Assembly: GCA_963751245.1 (NCBI GenBank)
Contig: CAVVTR010000008.1
Coordinates: 310,001-374,000, forward strand
DNA: 64,000 nt
Source: CAVVTR01 sp963751245
GTDB taxonomy: Bacteria; Acidobacteriota; Thermoanaerobaculia; Thermoanaerobaculales; Thermoanaerobaculaceae
Direction of reading: 5' to 3'
The translations under genes and the position numbers were made by a program. Below the pieces are notes generated by a model. The model was not told where the DNA came from. It did not search any database and was given only the letters and a program-made list of their open reading frames with translations. Numbering within the stretch: the stretch's first letter is position 1; each line of letters opens with the position of its first letter. Shown piece after piece: positions 52,343 through 60,369 of the stretch.

Positions 52343-52994
52343 CGTCGCTCAGCTCGAGACGGGGCAGCCCGAGGATCTCTCTGAGGTGGCGGGCCTCCAG
52401 CGCACGCCGGGTCCGCCCCGTGGCGGCCTCGTCGAGATCCAGGCCCGCCATGTCCCGCCCGACCCGTGCCTCGAGCTCGGCGCGCGCCTCCGCCCCCAGC
52501 GCCGCGGCGACCGCGGGGAGAGCGCCCACCTCGAGGCGCGCCAGCGCTTCGTCGAGGGCGGCGGCGGGGGTGTCCGGCGGCAGCGTGGCCACGGCCCGGG
52601 CCAGGCGGTCCAGCTCCGAGGCCACGGCGGGCGCCGCCCCCCAACGCCGCGCCGCCTCGCCCACGGCCGCGGAGAGACGCCGCAGCACCGCTCCCGCGTC
52701 GACCTCGGCGGGCGCCGCGGGTTCGCCACCCGGCACCGCGGCCGCCAGGCGCCGGGCGTTCGCGGCCACGGCGTGGCGGCAGTACCGCAGCGACGACACC
52801 GGAGCCTCGCCGCGCTCGCGGCGGCGCTCCATCACCTCGCTGATGCCGTTGAGCACCGCCGCCAGCGGGACCTCCTCGTCCCACCAGGACCGCAGCAGAG
52901 CGAAGTCCCTGGGGCTGACCAGGAACGGGGTGCCCCGGAGCCTGGCGAAGTGATCCTCCACGGCGCGGTAGTAGGCGCGCTCTTCCTCGTTCAT
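52326..52994 (-). CDS. Conserved helical protein of unknown function
   Basis: A 222-residue soluble, Ala/Arg/Leu-rich protein, probably all helical. I recognise no domain. The N-terminal 50 residues (EERAYYRAVEDHFARLRGTP, then SPRDFALLRSWWDEEVPLAA) are the most distinctive and look conserved in type; the rest (about 95-215) is a charged helical segment. Its ATG overlaps the coaX stop by 4 bp and its end overlaps rlmD by 17 bp, so it is a fixed member of the operon. Codon use is like that of its neighbours. RNA or ribosome association is a guess from context. Confidence 0.7.
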   Translation of the reverse strand: MNEEERAYYRAVEDHFARLRGTPFLVSPRDFALLRSWWDEEVPLAAVLNGISEVMERRRERGEAPVSSLRYCRHAVAANARRLAAAVPGGEPAAPAEVDAGAVLRRLSAAVGEAARRWGAAPAVASELDRLARAVATLPPDTPAAALDEALARLEVGALPAVAAALGAEARAELEARVGRDMAGLDLDEAATGRTRRALEARHLREILGLPRLELSDDASGD

Positions 52995-53770
52995 CCCTCG
53001 TCCGGGCGGTTCCGCTCCCAGAGGATCCGCAACCCCTTGAGCGTGAGATCGTCGTCCACCGCGGCGAACAGGTCCGTGTACCGGGAGATCACCGGCGCGA
53101 GGCCGCCGCTCGCGATCACCACCGCCTCGCAGCCGAGCTCCGCGACGACCCGCCGCGTGAGCCCCTCGACGAGCCCCACGTAGCCGTAGAGCAGTCCCGC
53201 CTGCATGGAGTCCACCGTGGCCTTCCCGATCACCCGCGGCGGGGCTGCCAGCTCGACGCGGGGGAGCTTGGCCGCCCGCGTGTAGAGCGCCTCAGCGGCG
53301 ATCTCGAGGCCCGGCGAGATCACACCCCCCAGGAACTCGCCCTTCGCCGAGACCACGTCCCACGTCGTGGCGGTGCCGAAGTCCACCACGATGCAGGGGC
53401 CGCCGTACTCCTCGAACGCCGCGACGCCGTTGCAGAGGCGGTCGGCGCCCAGTTCCTGGGGCGTCTCGACCTTGAGCGGCATGCCGGAACGGATCCCGGG
53501 GGCGACGAACAGCGGCTCGGCATGGAGGTACGTGACCACCGCCTCGCGCAGGGCACCGTCCAGGGGCGGCACCACCGAGCCCACGATCACGCCGCCGATG
53601 TCGTCGGGAGAGATCTGCGCCCACTGGCACAGCTGGCGCAGCAGGATCCCCATCTCGTCCACCGTGCGATTGCGAGCCGTGGTCAGTCGCCACCGCCTCA
53701 GGATCGTCTCCCCGCGGAACACACCCACCGTCGTGTGGGTATTGCCAACGTCCATGGCAAGCAGCAGCAT
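52991..53770 (-). CDS. coaX: Type III pantothenate kinase
   Basis: Phosphorylates pantothenate, the first step of coenzyme A synthesis; CoaX forms need a monovalent cation and resist CoA feedback. The 259-residue protein has the ASKHA-fold motifs DVGNTHTTVGVF at 7-18, ELGADRLCNGVAA, the catalytic and phosphate-binding DFGTATTWDVV, and the C-terminal VIASGGLAP. The ATG was chosen at LLLAMDVGNT, the family N-terminus, one base after the birA stop. Confidence 0.95.
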   Translation of the reverse strand: MLLLAMDVGNTHTTVGVFRGETILRRWRLTTARNRTVDEMGILLRQLCQWAQISPDDIGGVIVGSVVPPLDGALREAVVTYLHAEPLFVAPGIRSGMPLKVETPQELGADRLCNGVAAFEEYGGPCIVVDFGTATTWDVVSAKGEFLGGVISPGLEIAAEALYTRAAKLPRVELAAPPRVIGKATVDSMQAGLLYGYVGLVEGLTRRVVAELGCEAVVIASGGLAPVISRYTDLFAAVDDDLTLKGLRILWERNRPDEG

Positions 53771-53771
53771 G

Positions 53772-54551
53772 TCAGCCTCCAGAAGGCTCCAGCGGCGCGA
53801 TGAACTCCGCGGCCGCCACGGCGCGGACCGCCCCCTCGACCTCGAGGAGGAGCTGTCCGTGGGCGCCGAAACCGCGGAAGCGGCCCACCAGCTCTCCATC
53901 GGGAAGGCCGACGCGCAGGGTGTCGCCGTCCCTGTGCACGGAGCGTTCCACCCAGCGGGAGCGGGCCGCCTCGGGCAGCTCCAGGGCCTTCGTCACGTGG
54001 CGCAGGAAGGACGGCAGCAGGACCGCCACGGCCTTCCGCGCCGGGATGAAGGCCCCGGACTCCTGCAGGGACGTGGCCGGCACCAGGGAGGGTGCCTGGA
54101 TCCGCGGGGCGCCCTCCACGTTGATGCCGAAGCCCGCGGCCACCCACGCCCGGCCGTCGACCACGCGGGACTGGCACAGGATGCCGCCCAGCTTCCTGCC
54201 GTTCACGAGGAGGTCATTGGGCCACTTGAGACCCACCTCGAGGCCCGGAACCAGCTCCTCGAGAGCCTCGGCGAGAGCCGCGCTCACCGCCAGGGGCACC
54301 CAGGGCAGGCTCGCCACTGGCAGCCAGGTGATCCAGGTGGCGTACACGCCCCCCGGCGGGGACTGCCATGCGTTGGCGCCCCTTCCCCGCCCGGCGCGCT
54401 GGCTCCGCGCGAGGAGGACCGTGTCCGGAAACGGGGCGTCGTTGGCGACCTGCCAGCGCTGCAGGAGCCTTCCCGCGAGCTGGTTCGTGGAGTCCACCTC
54501 GTCCAGAAGGACCAGGTTGGCTCGCAGCCGAGGGAGGTCCGCCGCACTCAC
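53772..54551 (-). CDS. birA: Biotin--[acetyl-CoA-carboxylase] ligase, single-domain BirA
   Basis: Attaches biotin to carrier lysines through biotinyl-AMP. The 259-residue protein consists of the catalytic domain (about 15-200) and C-terminal cap (about 210-258), without the DNA-binding winged helix of BirA repressors. DSTNQLAGRL, the ATP/biotin loop GRGRGANAWQSPPGG, LKWPNDLLVNGRKLGGIL and GFGINVEG are all present. The GTG start overlaps the valS stop by 4 bp (GTGA), and the stop is one base from coaX. BirA next to CoaX is a common pairing. Confidence 0.93.
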   Translation of the reverse strand: MSAADLPRLRANLVLLDEVDSTNQLAGRLLQRWQVANDAPFPDTVLLARSQRAGRGRGANAWQSPPGGVYATWITWLPVASLPWVPLAVSAALAEALEELVPGLEVGLKWPNDLLVNGRKLGGILCQSRVVDGRAWVAAGFGINVEGAPRIQAPSLVPATSLQESGAFIPARKAVAVLLPSFLRHVTKALELPEAARSRWVERSVHRDGDTLRVGLPDGELVGRFRGFGAHGQLLLEVEGAVRAVAAAEFIAPLEPSGG

Positions 54552-57193
54552 GACGCCATGTCCAGGGTCTCGGCGAGGAGGGCCACCTTGCGGTCGAGCT
54601 CCTCGGCGCGCCGCCGGCTTCCCTCGACGACCTCCTGCGGCGCCCGCGACACGAACCCCTCGTCGGCCAGGCGTCCCCGGACCTTCTCCAGCTCCCGCCG
54701 GGAGCGGTCGAGATCCTCGCGGAGACGCGAGCGCTCCTCCTCGCCCAGGGCGGATTCGGGGAGCACGATGGCCACGTCGACCCCGCCGGCCACGTCGCGG
54801 ACGGCGCCTTCCGGCGCGCGCACCGCGGCGAGATCGAGCGTGTCCAGCCCCGCCAGCCGCGACAGCTCGGCGGCCAGCGGCCCGAACGCAGCCCTCAGGG
54901 CCGGCGCGAGCCCGGGCAGCACCAGCTTCAGCGGCGAGCCCGGCGGCAGGCCCACCAGGTGACGGTAGGAGCGGGTCTCCTGGACCACCGCCTGGAAGGC
55001 GGCCATGGTGGCCAGGGCACCGTCGTCGGCCCAGCGCCCGTCCGCTTCCGGGTAGGCTGCGGTGATGAGCATGCCGTCGCCCCCCAGGTGGGCGGCGATC
55101 TCCTCCGTGATGAACGGCATCACCGGGTGGAGCAGACGGAGGGCCCGGAGCAGGACGCCGCGGGCCACGGCGCGGACGTCGCCGGCCCGTCGCTCCTTTC
55201 GGCCGCCGTCCTGGAGCACCTGCTTGGCGATCTCCAGGTACCAGTCGCAGAAGGTGTTCCACACGAACTGGTAGAGCTCGCGGCACCCTTCGTCGAAGCG
55301 GAACGCCTCCCACGAACGGTTCACCGCCGCCACGGTGCGCTCCAGCTCGGCGAGAATCCACCGCTCGGGCAGGGCGAGGGCGGCGGGATCCAGTGAGTCG
55401 ACGTCCGCCTCGTCGCCGCCGAGGTGCATCTGGACCAGCCGGGCCGCGTTCCACAGCTTCGTGCCGAAGGCGCGGTAGCCCTCCATGCGCTGCACGTCCA
55501 GCGGCAGATCGCGTCCCGGCGAGGCCAGCGCCGCCAGCGTGAAGCGAACCGCGTCCGCCCCGTAGCTGTGGACGAGGTCCAGGGGGTCCATGACGTTTCC
55601 CTTCGTCTTGGACATCTTCTGGCCCTTGGAGTCGCGGACGAGCCCCGTGAGGTGTACCTGGCCGAATGGCGCCCGGCCGGTGAAGTGGCAGCTCATCATG
55701 ATCATCCGGGCCACCCAGAAGAACAGGATGTCGAACCCCGTGATGAGGACGCTGGTGGGATAGAACGCCGCGAGATCGGGGGTCCGCTCCGGCCACCCCA
55801 GGGTCGAGATCGGCCACAGCCCCGAGGAGAACCAGGTGTCCAGCACGTCGGGGTCCTGGCGCAGGGCGCCCCCGCACTCGGGGCAGGAGGCCGGCTCCTC
55901 CTCGCTCACCACGGTGTGGCCGTTGTCGCAGTAGTACGCCGGGATGCGGTGGCCCCACCACAGCTGCCGCGAGATGCACCAGTCGAGGATGTTCTCGAGC
56001 CAGTTCTCGTAGGTGGCCACCCAGAACTCGGGGATGAGCGCCACCTCGCCGTCCCGCACCGCCGCCAGGGCGCGCTCGGCGAGCGGTCCGGCCTTGACGA
56101 ACCACTGGAGCGACAGGTAAGGCTCCACCACGGTGTCGCACCGCTGGCAGTGCCCGACCGCGTGCCGGTGGGTCTTCTCGCCGCGCCGCAGGCCCTTGTC
56201 GGCGAGGGCCTGGAGCACCGCCTTGCGGGCCTCCAGCCGGTCCATGCCGGCGAAGGCGCCACCCGCTTCGTTGACGTGGCCGTCCTCGGTGAAGATGTTG
56301 ATCTTCTCGAGAGCGTGCCGCTCCCCCGTGGCGAAGTCGTTCGGGTCGTGGGCGGGAGTGACCTTCACCGCCCCGGTACCGAACGCGGGATCCACGAGCC
56401 CGGCGTCCGCGATGATGGGAAGGGTACGGTCCAGGAACGGATGGACGACCCTCTTCCCTACCAGCCCCGCGTACCGGGGGTCGTCGGGGTGCACGGCCAC
56501 CGCCGTGTCGCCCAGCATCGTCTCCGGACGCGTCGTGGACACCACGATCTCGCCGCCACCCTCCACCGGATAGGCGAAGTCCCACATCCCTCCGTCCACG
56601 TCCTTGTGCACGACCTCGAGGTCCGACAGCGCCGTCAGGCACCGCGGACACCAGTTGATCAGCCGGTGGGCCCGGTAGATGAGGTCCTCGCGGTAGAGCT
56701 CGACGAAGGCGCGGCGCACGGCGCGGGACAGCATGTCGTCCAGGGTGAAGCGCTCGCGGGTCCAGTCGCAGGAGGCGCCCATCGCCTTGGCCTGCTGCGA
56801 GATGTTGTCCTTGTAGCGGGCCTTCCACGCCCACATCCTCTCGAGGAACCGCTCCCTGCCCAGCTCGTGGCGGCTCGTGCCCTCGGCGGCGAGCTCCCGC
56901 TCCACCATGACCTGGGTGGCGATCCCCGCGTGGTCCGTGCCCGGCAGCCACAGGGCGTTGCGCCCCTGCATGCGGCGCCAGCGCACCACGAGGTCCTGCA
57001 GGGTGAACTGCAGGGCGTGGCCGATGTGGAGCTTGCCCGTGACGTTGGGCGGCGGGATGAGCACGACGAACGGCTCACGGCTGGACGGGAGCTCGGGGGT
57101 GAAGGCTCCCGACCGCTCCCAGGCCTCGTACCACCTCGCCTCGAAGGCGGTGGGATCGAATCGGGTGGGTAGCAGGGTATCGGAACGGCTCAC
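54548..57193 (-). CDS. valS: Valine--tRNA ligase
   Basis: Charges tRNA-Val with valine and edits mischarged threonine. The 881-residue enzyme has the HIGH motif PPNVTGKLHIGHAL, the CP1 editing domain (about 175-330), LITGFDILFFWVARM, the KMSKS motif GQKMSKTKGNV, the anticodon-binding domain, and a C-terminal coiled coil (about 815-880) typical of ValRS. The GTG at the chosen position has GGAGGTTT before it; an in-frame start 13 codons earlier has no site. TAGACT lies 29 bp upstream as -10. The leader is too short for a T-box. Confidence 0.95.
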   Translation of the reverse strand: MSRSDTLLPTRFDPTAFEARWYEAWERSGAFTPELPSSREPFVVLIPPPNVTGKLHIGHALQFTLQDLVVRWRRMQGRNALWLPGTDHAGIATQVMVERELAAEGTSRHELGRERFLERMWAWKARYKDNISQQAKAMGASCDWTRERFTLDDMLSRAVRRAFVELYREDLIYRAHRLINWCPRCLTALSDLEVVHKDVDGGMWDFAYPVEGGGEIVVSTTRPETMLGDTAVAVHPDDPRYAGLVGKRVVHPFLDRTLPIIADAGLVDPAFGTGAVKVTPAHDPNDFATGERHALEKINIFTEDGHVNEAGGAFAGMDRLEARKAVLQALADKGLRRGEKTHRHAVGHCQRCDTVVEPYLSLQWFVKAGPLAERALAAVRDGEVALIPEFWVATYENWLENILDWCISRQLWWGHRIPAYYCDNGHTVVSEEEPASCPECGGALRQDPDVLDTWFSSGLWPISTLGWPERTPDLAAFYPTSVLITGFDILFFWVARMIMMSCHFTGRAPFGQVHLTGLVRDSKGQKMSKTKGNVMDPLDLVHSYGADAVRFTLAALASPGRDLPLDVQRMEGYRAFGTKLWNAARLVQMHLGGDEADVDSLDPAALALPERWILAELERTVAAVNRSWEAFRFDEGCRELYQFVWNTFCDWYLEIAKQVLQDGGRKERRAGDVRAVARGVLLRALRLLHPVMPFITEEIAAHLGGDGMLITAAYPEADGRWADDGALATMAAFQAVVQETRSYRHLVGLPPGSPLKLVLPGLAPALRAAFGPLAAELSRLAGLDTLDLAAVRAPEGAVRDVAGGVDVAIVLPESALGEEERSRLREDLDRSRRELEKVRGRLADEGFVSRAPQEVVEGSRRRAEELDRKVALLAETLDMAS

Positions 57194-57222
57194 GCAAACC
57201 TCCACAGCATCGCTGGATGGGG

Positions 57223-57228
57223 AGTCTA
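57223..57228 (-). promoter_or_regulatory. -10 element of the valS operon
   Basis: Minus-strand TAGACT, 29 bp before the valS GTG; it is the probable promoter of the 13-gene array. Confidence 0.45.
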
Positions 57229-57253
57229 GCACTGCCGGCGGCGGCGAGGCCGC

Positions 57254-58354
57254 TCAGAGAGCGCCGTCGAAAGGTCCCTCGGGGGGAACCGCGCGCAGGC
57301 GCTCGAACGCCTCCACGACCTCGGACTCTCCGATGCCGACCCCCATCACCACGCCCCCGGTCCGGGGCAGCACCCACGAGACCTCGCCGTTCTCCCGCTT
57401 CTTGTCCCGCGCGACGTAGGGCCGGAGCCGCTCCCACGACACATCTGCGACGGACGGCAGCGGCGCCAGGCTCCTGATACGGCCCACCCACCCCCTGGCC
57501 TCGGCCTCACCGAGGAGCCCCCGGCGGGCCCCCAGGCTCACCGCCGCGAGGAGCCCCCAGGCCACGGCCTCGCCGTGGAGGAGATGACCGTACCCGGTGG
57601 CCGCCTCGAGAGCGTGGCCCACGGTGTGGCCCAGGTTCAACGAGGCCCTCGGGCCCCGCTCCCGCTCGTCCGCGGCGACGATCTCCGCCTTCACCCGCAC
57701 GGCGGCGTGGATGATGTCCGCGACACCGGCCAGCTCGCCGCCGGCCACCGCGCCGAGGTGCCGCTCCAGGGGGTGCTCCAGCGCCGACGGCGCGATCATT
57801 CCCATCTTGACCACCTCGGCCAGCCCCGCGCGCAGCTGCCGCCGGTCCAGAGTGGCCAGGGTCCCGGGGTCGGCCACGACGGCCCGCGGGGGCCAGAAGC
57901 TTCCGACCAGGTTCTTGCCCAGGTCGAGGTCGATCCCCGTCTTTCCTCCCACCGAGGCGTCGACCATGCCCAGCAGGGTGGTGGGTACGGCCACCCACGG
58001 GAGCCCCCGCAGGGTCACGGCGGCGACGAAGCCCGCCAGGTCCGTGACCACGCCACCCCCCACGGCGACGACCACCTCTCCCCGCTCCACGCCGTAGCCG
58101 ACCAGCCACCGGACCGCCCGCTCCACGCTGCTCCAGCGCTTGTGGTCCTCGCCGGCGGCGAGGGCCAGGAGCGGAGCGTTCAGGCTCTCGGCCAGCTTCT
58201 CGCCCCAGAGGGGCCCCACGGTGTCGTCGGTGATGACGAACGCCCGCCGCCCTTCCAGGTGTGGAGCCAGCACCTCGGCGACCCTCGACAGCGCACCGGC
58301 CTCGAGGAGGTAGGGCGCCTCCTCCCCGCCGCAGCTCAGACGCAGAGTGGTCAC
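57254..58354 (-). CDS. aroB: 3-dehydroquinate synthase
   Basis: Second step of the shikimate pathway: cyclises DAHP to 3-dehydroquinate with NAD and a metal. The 366-residue protein shows GGGVVTDLAGFVAAVTLRG, VPTTLLGMVDASVGGKTGID, the metal-ligand region LAEVVKMGMI, NLGHTVGHALEA and HGEAVAWGL. The GTG start overlaps the larB stop by 4 bp. No other aro gene is here. Confidence 0.95.
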   Translation of the reverse strand: MTTLRLSCGGEEAPYLLEAGALSRVAEVLAPHLEGRRAFVITDDTVGPLWGEKLAESLNAPLLALAAGEDHKRWSSVERAVRWLVGYGVERGEVVVAVGGGVVTDLAGFVAAVTLRGLPWVAVPTTLLGMVDASVGGKTGIDLDLGKNLVGSFWPPRAVVADPGTLATLDRRQLRAGLAEVVKMGMIAPSALEHPLERHLGAVAGGELAGVADIIHAAVRVKAEIVAADERERGPRASLNLGHTVGHALEAATGYGHLLHGEAVAWGLLAAVSLGARRGLLGEAEARGWVGRIRSLAPLPSVADVSWERLRPYVARDKKRENGEVSWVLPRTGGVVMGVGIGESEVVEAFERLRAVPPEGPFDGAL

Positions 58355-59124
58355 GGCCTCGCCCCCCCCTCCTCCCGCCGCGACCCGGCGCGCAGGATCT
58401 TGAGCGCGGCCACGGCGGCGCCGTAGCCGTTGTCGATGTTCACCACGGTCACTCCCGGAGCGCAGGCGTTGAGCATGGCGAGGAGCGCGGCGAGCCCCCC
58501 GAAGGCGGCCCCGTACCCCACCGAGGTCGGCACCGCCACGACCGGTGCGGACACGAGGCCGGCCAGCACCGAGGGCAGCGCGCCCTCCATCCCCGCCACC
58601 GCCACCACAACGCCGGCCTGCCGCACCGTGTCCAGGCGCGACAGCAGCCGGTGCAGCCCGGCGACACCCACGTCCCACACGCGCGCCACGTCGGCGCCGA
58701 ACGTCTCGGCGGTGATCGCCGCCTCGAGGGCGACCGGGACGTCGGAGGTCCCCGCGCAGACCACCGTGACGTTCCCGGCGTGGGGCGCCTCCCCGTCCAG
58801 CACGACCATGCCGGCCGCCGCCTCGTGGCGGGCCCCCGGGACCCTCTGAAGGATCGCGGCAGCGTGCCGCGTGCGGGCCCTCGTCGCCACGACGGGCCCT
58901 CCCGAGGCCGCCAGCGCGGCGAACGCCGCCGCCGCCTGCTCCGGCGTCTTGCCGGCGCAGAACACCGCCTCCGGCGTGCCGGTCCGCAGGTGCCGGTGGG
59001 TGTCCACCATGAGGTCCGCTCCGGCCACGAACGGCAGACGGGAGAGCTCGTCCGCCGCGACGGCGGGGCTCACCTCGCCGCGGGACACTTTCTCCAGGAG
59101 CTCGCGAAGGGTCTCGGGCCGCAC
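58351..59124 (-). CDS. larB: LarB, nickel-pincer-cofactor carboxylase/hydrolase
   Basis: LarB carboxylates nicotinic acid adenine dinucleotide at C5 and cleaves it, the first step towards the nickel-pincer cofactor of lactate racemase-type enzymes. The 257-residue protein has the N-terminal helix block LRELLEKVSRGEVSP and the PurE-like domain with VVCAGTSDVPVALEA, VAGMEGALPSVLAGLV and VPTSVGYGA. It starts at a GTG six bases after TATCAT. larC, larE and larA are absent from the window. aroB follows with a 4-bp overlap. Confidence 0.9.
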   Translation of the reverse strand: MRPETLRELLEKVSRGEVSPAVAADELSRLPFVAGADLMVDTHRHLRTGTPEAVFCAGKTPEQAAAAFAALAASGGPVVATRARTRHAAAILQRVPGARHEAAAGMVVLDGEAPHAGNVTVVCAGTSDVPVALEAAITAETFGADVARVWDVGVAGLHRLLSRLDTVRQAGVVVAVAGMEGALPSVLAGLVSAPVVAVPTSVGYGAAFGGLAALLAMLNACAPGVTVVNIDNGYGAAVAALKILRAGSRREEGGARP

Positions 59125-59136
59125 CAGAGGATGATA
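59122..59136 (-). promoter_or_regulatory. Leaderless-type promoter of larB
   Basis: Minus-strand TATCAT (59131-59136), six bases, then GTG. No Shine-Dalgarno sequence. Confidence 0.5.
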
Positions 59137-59143
59137 CCCCGCC

Positions 59144-60301
59144 TCAGACGAGGCGGCGCGGCAGTACCGGAGAGAGGCGCGACAGCACCTCGTAGTTGAT
59201 GGTGCCGGCGAGCTCGGCGAGGTCCTCGGCGCTGACCGTCTCGGCGCCGTCGCTCCCGATGAGGGTGACGACGTCCCCCTCGCGGACCCCGGGTACGTCG
59301 GTGACGTCGGCCATCACGATGTCCATGCACACGCGCCCCACCACCGGGGCCCGCCGGCCGTGCACGAGGACGCTGGCGCGGTTGGACAGCGCCCGCGGAT
59401 AGCCCTCCGCGTACCCAACCGGGAGCACCGCGATGTGGGACAGCCGGGTGGTCCGGTGTGTGAGACCGTAGCCGATGGGCTCGCCGGGCCCCACCACCTT
59501 GAGCTGGCCGACGAGGGTCCGCCAGGACAGGGACGGCCGCAGCCTGACGCCGTTGCGCCCGTGCTCGAGCAGCCACGACAGGTAGGTCTCCCTGGAGGGC
59601 CAGTGGCCATACAGCGAGATACCCACCCGCACCATGGTGAAGTCCGCCTCGCGGAAGAGGAGAGCCGCCGCCGAGCACGCCGCGTGGACGGCGGGGGGAT
59701 CGATGCCCGCCCCGCGCAGCACCGCGAGCGCCTCCCGGAAGCGCTTGAGCTGCCCCATGGCGTAGCCGTGGTCGGTGGTGTCCTCGATGTTCGCGAAGTG
59801 CGTGGCCACGCCCGCCACCCGGAGCCCGCGACGGCGAGCCTCGAGGGCCAGCGCCGCCGCCTCAGCGGGGTAGACGCCCTGGCGGTGGGTCCCGGTGTCG
59901 ATCTTGATGTGGACCGGAAGGGGCGCGCCGAGACGGCTCGCGTGGGCGGCCAGCGCCTCCAGGACCTCAGGCGACGAGATCAGGGTATGGACCCCGGGGT
60001 CCACCGCCCCCTCCACCTCCTCCGGCGTCATGAAGCCCATCACCAGGACCGGCGTCTCCGGGGCGGCGCGGCGTACCTCGGGGACCTCGCGGGCGCTGTG
60101 CACGCCGAGCATGTCCACGCCCTCGGCGACGCAGGTGCGCACCACGGGCTCCGTCCCATGCCCGTAGGCGTTGGCCTTCACCACTCCGAGCAGCGCGGTG
60201 CCCGGCGCCAGCAGGCCGCGGAAGAGCCTGATGTTGGCCGCCAGGGCCTCCCGCGACACCTCGATCCACGAGGACGCGGCCCGATCGTCACCGTTGCGCA
60301 C
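59144..60301 (-). CDS. alr: Alanine racemase
   Basis: Interconverts L- and D-alanine for peptidoglycan synthesis, PLP-dependent. The 385-residue enzyme has the PLP lysine in VVKANAYGHG near residue 43, HIKIDTGTHRQGV, the barrel-strand ligands HAACSAAAL and VRVGISLYG, the catalytic Tyr region PIGYGLTHRT and the VGRVCMDIVMADVT C-domain. GTG was chosen over an in-frame ATG 15 codons upstream because TACACT lies six bases before it and the extra residues are not family-like. The divergent membrane-protein gene starts 66 bp away. Confidence 0.94.
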   Translation of the reverse strand: MRNGDDRAASSWIEVSREALAANIRLFRGLLAPGTALLGVVKANAYGHGTEPVVRTCVAEGVDMLGVHSAREVPEVRRAAPETPVLVMGFMTPEEVEGAVDPGVHTLISSPEVLEALAAHASRLGAPLPVHIKIDTGTHRQGVYPAEAAALALEARRRGLRVAGVATHFANIEDTTDHGYAMGQLKRFREALAVLRGAGIDPPAVHAACSAAALLFREADFTMVRVGISLYGHWPSRETYLSWLLEHGRNGVRLRPSLSWRTLVGQLKVVGPGEPIGYGLTHRTTRLSHIAVLPVGYAEGYPRALSNRASVLVHGRRAPVVGRVCMDIVMADVTDVPGVREGDVVTLIGSDGAETVSAEDLAELAGTINYEVLSRLSPVLPRRLV

Positions 60302-60313
60302 GTCCCGAGTGTA
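60299..60313 (-). promoter_or_regulatory. Leaderless-type promoter of alr
   Basis: Minus-strand TACACT (60308-60313), six bases, then GTG. Confidence 0.5.
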
Positions 60314-60352
60314 GGAGCCGCCGCGGCGCGGGGCAAGGCGCGTCATCGAGCG

Positions 60353-60369
60353 TAGAATGGCCCCTCATG
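60353..60369 (+). promoter_or_regulatory. Leaderless-type promoter of the DUF5924-like gene
   Basis: TAGAAT (60353-60358), eight bases, ATG. It is back-to-back with the alr promoter 39 bp away. Confidence 0.45.

Noticed and set aside
53772..56951. A 1,059-codon minus-strand frame whose end is birA
   Set aside because: Only its last 259 codons are BirA. The rest is a shadow of valS in another frame.
57194..57253. T-box leader for valS
   Set aside because: Only about 25 bases separate the predicted transcript start from the GTG.
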